Below are positions 5,908 to 10,189 of a DNA stretch of 10,189 nucleotides, piece after piece; position 1 is the first letter of the stretch; each line of letters begins with the position of its first letter. The stretch covers positions 1-10,189 of the forward strand of contig JAYSTS010000361.1 of the NCBI GenBank assembly GCA_043719475.1. Direction: 5' to 3'. The stretch is from SYFY01 sp043719475 (GTDB taxonomy: Bacteria > Pseudomonadota > Gammaproteobacteria > Pseudomonadales > Azotimanducaceae). The notes beneath the pieces are model-generated. The model was not told where the DNA came from and did no database searches. It worked only from the letters and a program-made list of their open reading frames with translations. Both the position numbers and the translations under genes were made by a program.

Positions 5908-8527
5908 TTCGAACGTTCCGTTGGCACTAACCGTCGGTGAGGCCCGTCGGCTGATTGATGCCAACACCGCTCTGCTGGCCGATCGCTACTGGCAAAGAGC
6001 CGATGTCGTAGAACTGCTTGATAGTCGAACCCGGCTGTTCGACGAACTTCTGACCAGGTTTTTCGTCCAGCACTTCGGCCCGGCGCCAGTTGCGCTGATC
6101 GCAGTGGGCGGTTTTGGCCGCGCCGAGCTGTTCCCCGGTTCAGATATCGACATCTGCTTGTTGGTCGAGGACGCCAGTGCCTGGCAATTCCAGATCGAAG
6201 TGTTCATGCGCGACTTGTTTGATCTCAATGTCGAAGTTGGTTATAGCGTCCGTTCACTCACCGACTGTGCGGCGCAGGCGGGTAGTGACATCACGATCGC
6301 TACGGCGTTATTCGAACGACGTCTGCTTGCCGGCGACGCGTCACTTGCCGCCCGGCTCGAACCCCTACTGAGTCAGCAACACGTCTGGCCTGGTGATGAG
6401 TTCTTCCGCGCCAAGCGAGACGAACAGGAACGTCGCCACGAACGATTCGACAATGTCGACTATGGTCTCGAACCCAACCTCAAGTCTTCGCCCGGTGGGC
6501 TTCGTGACTACCACACGGTCATGTGGGTCTGTCTGCGCCAATTCGGCACAGCATCTCCAGATGCACTGGTCGAACTGGGCGTGCTGACCAGAGAAGAAAA
6601 AGACTGGTTGCTGGAAGGTCGGAGATTTCTCTGGTGGGTTCGGTTTGGGCTGCACCTGCTGGCTGGCCGCAAGGAAGACCGCCTACAGTTTCAGCTGCAG
6701 CGTGAACTGGCACGCCGCCTGGGCTTCGCCGATACACGTGCGCAACTTGGCGTCGAACGATTCATGCACCTCTACTATCGCCACGTGCTGGCGCTACGCG
6801 AAGTGAACGACATTCTGCTGCAGGACTTTGAAGAACGCATTATCGATCCGACCGCTGAACCGCTGATGGAACCGGTAAACGAGCGGTTTCAGCTGCGCAA
6901 CGCATACATCGAAACCACGCACGCCAGCGTATTCAGCGAGCATCCTTTTGCGATGATGGAGCTGTTTGTCATCATGGCCAATCGGCGTGACATCGCCGGT
7001 GTGAGGGCCAGCACCATCCGGCTGCTGCGGGAGCACCTCCATCTTGTCAACGAGGAATTTCGCAACGATCCAGCGGTTACCAGCCTCTTCATCAGCTTGT
7101 TGAAAGCACCTCACACGCTGGTCTCGCAGCTGACGCGAATGCGCAGATATGGACTGCTCGGCCGATACATCCCCGAATTCGGCCGGGTGATCGGACAGAT
7201 GCAGCACGACCTGTTCCACATCTACACCGTCGATGCACATACGATGATGGTGATCCGCAACATGCGGCGTTTTTTCTATCGATCTTCGCAGACGACATTT
7301 CCGGTCGCGGCACACTGTGTACATCAACTACCCAAGATCGAGCTGCTCTATATCGCTGGCCTCTACCACGACATCGCCAAGGGACGGGGTGGTGACCATT
7401 CAGAGCTGGGCGCTAACGACGTTCGGGCATTTTGCCAACGCCATGAGCTGCCCGAGGCAGATACGAACCTCGTCTGCTGGCTTGTTGAAAAGCACTTGTA
7501 CATGTCAAGCGTCGCCCAGCGTCAGGACATCTACGATCCAGATGTCGTGCATGCGTTTGCATCTGAAGTGAAGTCAGCCCGCCGTCTTGACTATCTCTAT
7601 CTGCTGACCGTTGCCGATATCAACGCGACCAATCCAACCCTGTGGAACAGTTATCGCGCAACGCTGCTCCGTCATCTATATGGTGCAACCCGGCGAGCCT
7701 TGCGGCGCGGACTCGAGTCGCCAAAGGACAAGGCAGCGACCATTGAAGCCTGTCGTGAAAGTGCACTGTCAAAGCTTGCGGAAAGCCATCCCGACCTTAC
7801 TCAGCAACAGGTACTCGACTTCTGGCGGACGCCGAACGAAGAATTTTTCCTGAAGCACAGCGCCCGGCAAATCGCCAAGCTCACGGTGGCCTGCATCACA
7901 CACAACCCTGATGCCGGCCCGCTGGTCATGTTGTACAACACTCAAGCTCAGGTTGAGGACGAAGCAGTGACCGAGCTGTATGTCTATACCCGGGATCGAG
8001 CAGGTCTTTTCGGTACGACAACCGCGGCACTCGATCAGTTGAACCTGTCGGTTTACGAAGCCAGTATCAACACGGCTGAACATGGCCTCTGTTTCAATAA
8101 CTTTGTCGTGCTCAATGATGAACACACTGCCGTCCCGGTCCGGGAACATGCCTTGGTGGCTGCGCGAATCAGTCAGATTCTGGTGGCTGACAACCCTCGC
8201 GGCATGGCGTCAAAACGACTTCCCCGACAGCTGAAACAGTTGTCCCGTCGCAGTGAATGCACGCTCTCCACAACCCCGGGCAACAACTACTCAACACTAA
8301 CCGTGACCGCCCTCGATCGACCCGGACTGCTGGCTGAGATCGGAGCCTTGTTCCAGGATTACAATGTCTCGGTCCTGCGCGCGCGCATCGCAACGCTCGG
8401 TGAGCGTGCTGAGGATCTGTTTGATATTCAGACTGCAGCCGGCAAGGCCTATGACGCTGCTGCAGCATACGAACTCAGTCAGACCATTCGCCAGGCACTC
8501 GACTGGCATCTGCAGAAGGCGTTATGA
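5900..8527 (+). CDS. glnD: [Protein-PII] uridylyltransferase / uridylyl-removing enzyme
   Basis: GlnD senses glutamine and adds UMP to, or removes it from, PII (GlnB/GlnK), which sets glutamine synthetase activity and NtrBC signalling. Length from the chosen start is 875 residues (E. coli 890). Domains in order are: nucleotidyltransferase with GGFGRAEL and the metal-binding SDIDI (Asp82, Asp84); the conserved SSPGGLRD block near 200; an HD phosphohydrolase for UMP removal with HTMM and YHDIAKGRGGDHS (His490-Asp491); then two C-terminal ACT domains, from about 690 (DRAGLF) and 797 (DRPGLLAEIG). No ATG fits the N-terminus. I chose TTG at 5900, which overlaps the map stop (TTGGCTGA) and has a weak GAAG 6 nt upstream. 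TTG at 5921 is possible. The stop overlaps the next gene as ATGA. Identification is secure, the start less so. Confidence 0.96.
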   Translation: MADSNVPLALTVGEARRLIDANTALLADRYWQRADVVELLDSRTRLFDELLTRFFVQHFGPAPVALIAVGGFGRAELFPGSDIDICLLVEDASAWQFQIEVFMRDLFDLNVEVGYSVRSLTDCAAQAGSDITIATALFERRLLAGDASLAARLEPLLSQQHVWPGDEFFRAKRDEQERRHERFDNVDYGLEPNLKSSPGGLRDYHTVMWVCLRQFGTASPDALVELGVLTREEKDWLLEGRRFLWWVRFGLHLLAGRKEDRLQFQLQRELARRLGFADTRAQLGVERFMHLYYRHVLALREVNDILLQDFEERIIDPTAEPLMEPVNERFQLRNAYIETTHASVFSEHPFAMMELFVIMANRRDIAGVRASTIRLLREHLHLVNEEFRNDPAVTSLFISLLKAPHTLVSQLTRMRRYGLLGRYIPEFGRVIGQMQHDLFHIYTVDAHTMMVIRNMRRFFYRSSQTTFPVAAHCVHQLPKIELLYIAGLYHDIAKGRGGDHSELGANDVRAFCQRHELPEADTNLVCWLVEKHLYMSSVAQRQDIYDPDVVHAFASEVKSARRLDYLYLLTVADINATNPTLWNSYRATLLRHLYGATRRALRRGLESPKDKAATIEACRESALSKLAESHPDLTQQQVLDFWRTPNEEFFLKHSARQIAKLTVACITHNPDAGPLVMLYNTQAQVEDEAVTELYVYTRDRAGLFGTTTAALDQLNLSVYEASINTAEHGLCFNNFVVLNDEHTAVPVREHALVAARISQILVADNPRGMASKRLPRQLKQLSRRSECTLSTTPGNNYSTLTVTALDRPGLLAEIGALFQDYNVSVLRARIATLGERAEDLFDIQTAAGKAYDAAAAYELSQTIRQALDWHLQKAL

Positions 8528-9723
8528 ACCCAAGACTCGACTCTCTCCTGCCCTATCCATTCGAGCGCCTGAACGCGCTCAAACAAGGCATCACGCCGGC
8601 GCAAGGTCTTGCACACATTGCCCTGTCGATCGGCGAGCCAAAACATGAGCCACCAGATTTCGTCCTGGCACGCCTGACCGATACGCCGCTGCTACGCAAG
8701 GATCTGTCAACGTATCCCGCAACCCGCGGATCGCTTGAACTGCGACGCAGTATCGCCTCATGGGTGACGAACCGGTTCGGAGCGGTCATCAACCCCGAGA
8801 CAGAAGTACTACCGGTCGCAGGTACCCGAGAAGCGCTGTTTTCCTTCGGGCTTGCGACTTTAAGTGGCACGCCCGGAAAATTGGCCATCCTGCCAAATCC
8901 GTTCTACCAGATCTACGAAGGGGCTGCGCTACTCGGTGGGGCAACACCATGGTATGTGCCGAGCGACCCACAAAACGGCTATCTGCCCGATTTCGAGTCC
9001 ATACCCGCTGAGGTCTGGAAACGGACGGAGCTGTTTTTCCTGTGTTCACCATCGAACCCAACCGGAGTAGTCCTGCCGATAACACGACTGCAATGGCTGA
9101 TCGAGCAGGCTCATCGTTACGACTTCGTCATCGCAGCCGACGAGTGTTACTCGGAGATTTACCTGCACGAAGCCTCGCCCCCGGCGGGTTTGCTCGAAGC
9201 CAGTCAATTGATGGGCAACCGAGGACATCGTCACTGCGTGGTCTTTCATTCCCTGAGCAAACGCTCGAACCTGCCAGGCCTGCGATCTGGCTTTGTCGCC
9301 GGGGACGCAGGCATCCTCGATCGTTATTTCCTTTACCGAACCTACGAAGGCTGCGCGTTACCGGCGCACGTGCAAGCTGCCAGCGCGCTCGCCTGGCAGG
9401 ATGAAGGGCATGTGCGTGCAAATCGACAGGCCTATCGGGAGAAATTCGAGCTGACACGTGCCCTCGCCCCATCGGCTGCGCCGAAACAGGATCCTGAGGG
9501 CGGTTTTTATTGGTGGGTGCCAACCCATGGTGACGACGAAACCTTCGCGCAGGCGTTGTTCGCCACGGAGAATATCACCGTACTACCTGGATCTTACCTT
9601 GGCCGCCCAGGGCAGGATGGAAGCAATCCCGGCAGCAATCACGTGCGCATTGCCTGGGTCGCCTCCATCGCCGAATGCCGCGATGCCGCAGTGCGTCTGC
9701 AGCGATTCATCACAAGCCGATAA
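8524..9723 (+). CDS. dapC: N-succinyldiaminopimelate aminotransferase (class I, PLP)
   Basis: DapC transfers an amino group from glutamate to N-succinyl-2-amino-6-ketopimelate, in the succinylase branch leading to meso-diaminopimelate and lysine. The 399-residue protein is a fold-type I aminotransferase. It shows SNPTG at 177-181 with the PLP-contacting Asn178, ADECYS with Asp206 and Tyr209, and SLSKRSNLPGLRSGF with the Schiff-base Lys246 and Arg254. The C-terminal HVRIAW supplies the likely substrate carboxylate-binding Arg. The opening MNPRLDSLLPYPFERLNAL and IGEPKHEPP are typical of the Pseudomonas-type DapC. The ATG overlaps the glnD TGA as ATGA, with AGAAGG 4 nt upstream, so translation is coupled. 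The following dapD, an enzyme of the same pathway, supports this specific function over a general aminotransferase. It is the only complete gene here that ends in TAA. Confidence 0.93.
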   Translation: MNPRLDSLLPYPFERLNALKQGITPAQGLAHIALSIGEPKHEPPDFVLARLTDTPLLRKDLSTYPATRGSLELRRSIASWVTNRFGAVINPETEVLPVAGTREALFSFGLATLSGTPGKLAILPNPFYQIYEGAALLGGATPWYVPSDPQNGYLPDFESIPAEVWKRTELFFLCSPSNPTGVVLPITRLQWLIEQAHRYDFVIAADECYSEIYLHEASPPAGLLEASQLMGNRGHRHCVVFHSLSKRSNLPGLRSGFVAGDAGILDRYFLYRTYEGCALPAHVQAASALAWQDEGHVRANRQAYREKFELTRALAPSAAPKQDPEGGFYWWVPTHGDDETFAQALFATENITVLPGSYLGRPGQDGSNPGSNHVRIAWVASIAECRDAAVRLQRFITSR

Positions 9724-9831
9724 ACACAACTTCGCACACACACAACCATCGGCGATCTGGGCCGATCTGGTCGCCCGCTCTGCCGGGTGGTAGCGTAGGC
9801 AGCTGAATCAACACCCGGAAGTTCTAAAGTC
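9724..9831 (+). other. dapC-dapD intergenic spacer
   Basis: The 108-nt spacer contains a near-perfect tandem 10-mer, GGCGATCTGG then GCCGATCTGG (9751-9770), and a 6-bp inverted repeat ATCGGC/GCCGAT (9748-9753 and 9761-9766). There is no T-run after the hairpin, so a classical terminator is not supported. A GGAAG at 9817-9821 is a plausible ribosome binding site for dapD. No clear promoter was recognised. Confidence 0.5.
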
Positions 9832-10189
9832 ATGAGTTTATGCCACGCATGGGGAATCGGCATCGCCCACTACAGCCGCAGTGGCGTCATGCTCGACTGC
9901 TTTTTTCCGCACCCGGTTTTTCATCCGGACGCGACGCTGACCAGGTTCTTGATCAAACAGTTCAAGTCGGGCACCCAGTTGACCGCGGCCACCGAACTGG
10001 CTGCCGCCCTGTCGGGTTTGCCGGCAGAGTTGCAAACCGTGCTGTCACCACTCGCACTGGCCCCACCCGCGCTGACCCCACACGCGCCGGCCCCACTCCC
10101 GCTGACTAAGAACAAGCTGGTTTCCGTACTCCTGCTGGAAGACAGCCCGATCACTGGCACAGCAGAGGCTTACCTCAAGCTGCATCTGC
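9832..10189 (+). CDS. dapD: 2,3,4,5-tetrahydropyridine-2,6-dicarboxylate N-succinyltransferase, N-terminal part
   Basis: DapD succinylates tetrahydrodipicolinate from succinyl-CoA, the step just before DapC in the diaminopimelate/lysine pathway. Only the first 119 codons are in the window; the frame is open to the right edge. The start MSLCHAWGIGIAHYSRSG followed by LDCFFPHPVFHP matches the N-terminal pattern of the long Pseudomonas-type DapD, and KLVSVLLLEDSPITGTAEAYLKLHL at the edge matches its TPEAYLKLHL block. The catalytic left-handed β-helix lies beyond the window. The ATG at 9832 has GGAAG 10 nt upstream. Residues 71-90 are an unusual proline-rich run of four L/P-x-P-x-A/P pentapeptides. 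The call rests on these matches plus the dapC neighbour; I recall the family sequence and could not align it. Confidence 0.85.
   Translation, partial: MSLCHAWGIGIAHYSRSGVMLDCFFPHPVFHPDATLTRFLIKQFKSGTQLTAATELAAALSGLPAELQTVLSPLALAPPALTPHAPAPLPLTKNKLVSVLLLEDSPITGTAEAYLKLHL
10042..10101 (+). repeat. Four 15-bp degenerate tandem repeats inside dapD
   Basis: Copies start at 10042, 10057, 10072 and 10087: CTGTCACCACTCGCA, CTGGCCCCACCCGCG, CTGACCCCACACGCG and CCGGCCCCACTCCCG. They are in frame and encode LSPLA, LAPPA, LTPHA and PAPLP. The run sits between the N-terminal helices and the KLVSVLLLED strand of DapD, and looks like repeat expansion of a surface linker. Confidence 0.9.

Noticed and set aside
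6794..7327. A 177-codon minus-strand ORF inside glnD
   Set aside because: It is a shadow of the GlnD reading frame, with His/Asp-rich composition arising from the complementary codons.

Overview
The window is a core-genome segment of a gammaproteobacterium with moderately high GC. The gene order and the protein sequences support this. The order is rpsB-tsf-pyrH-frr-uppS-cdsA on the minus strand, divergent from map-glnD-dapC-dapD on the plus strand. That is the arrangement I know from Pseudomonas and relatives. GlnD, a class I DapC and the Pseudomonas-type (long) DapD all fit. I cannot place it below class with confidence.

Layout. From 4783 down to 168 a minus-strand block encodes ribosomal protein S2, elongation factor Ts, UMP kinase, ribosome recycling factor, undecaprenyl diphosphate synthase and CDP-diglyceride synthase. 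All six genes are tightly packed except for a 94-nt gap between frr and uppS. Bases 1-167 lie where dxr would be expected, but no clean reading frame is seen there. Bases 4784-5115 form the divergent control region, including a long rpsB leader with a clear hairpin. From 5116 to the right edge a plus-strand block encodes methionine aminopeptidase, the PII uridylyltransferase GlnD, N-succinyldiaminopimelate aminotransferase, and the N-terminal third of tetrahydrodipicolinate N-succinyltransferase, which is cut by the window edge.

Function. The left block joins translation (S2, EF-Ts, RRF), pyrimidine nucleotide supply (UMP kinase) and envelope lipid precursors (UppS makes the C55 carrier, CdsA makes CDP-diacylglycerol). 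The right block joins N-terminal methionine removal, nitrogen-status signalling, and two steps of the succinylase branch of the meso-diaminopimelate/lysine pathway.

I see no exotic system, mobile element, CRISPR array, tRNA or rRNA. The unusual points are local. They are a six-residue insertion in the substrate-pocket loop of methionine aminopeptidase, a 15-bp tandem repeat that encodes a proline-rich pentapeptide repeat in DapD, and a 15-bp tandem duplication that lengthens the UMP kinase C-terminus. In addition, rpsB, tsf and pyrH share one reading frame separated only by TGA codons, pyrH and glnD use TTG starts, and the dxr position is broken or unreadable.
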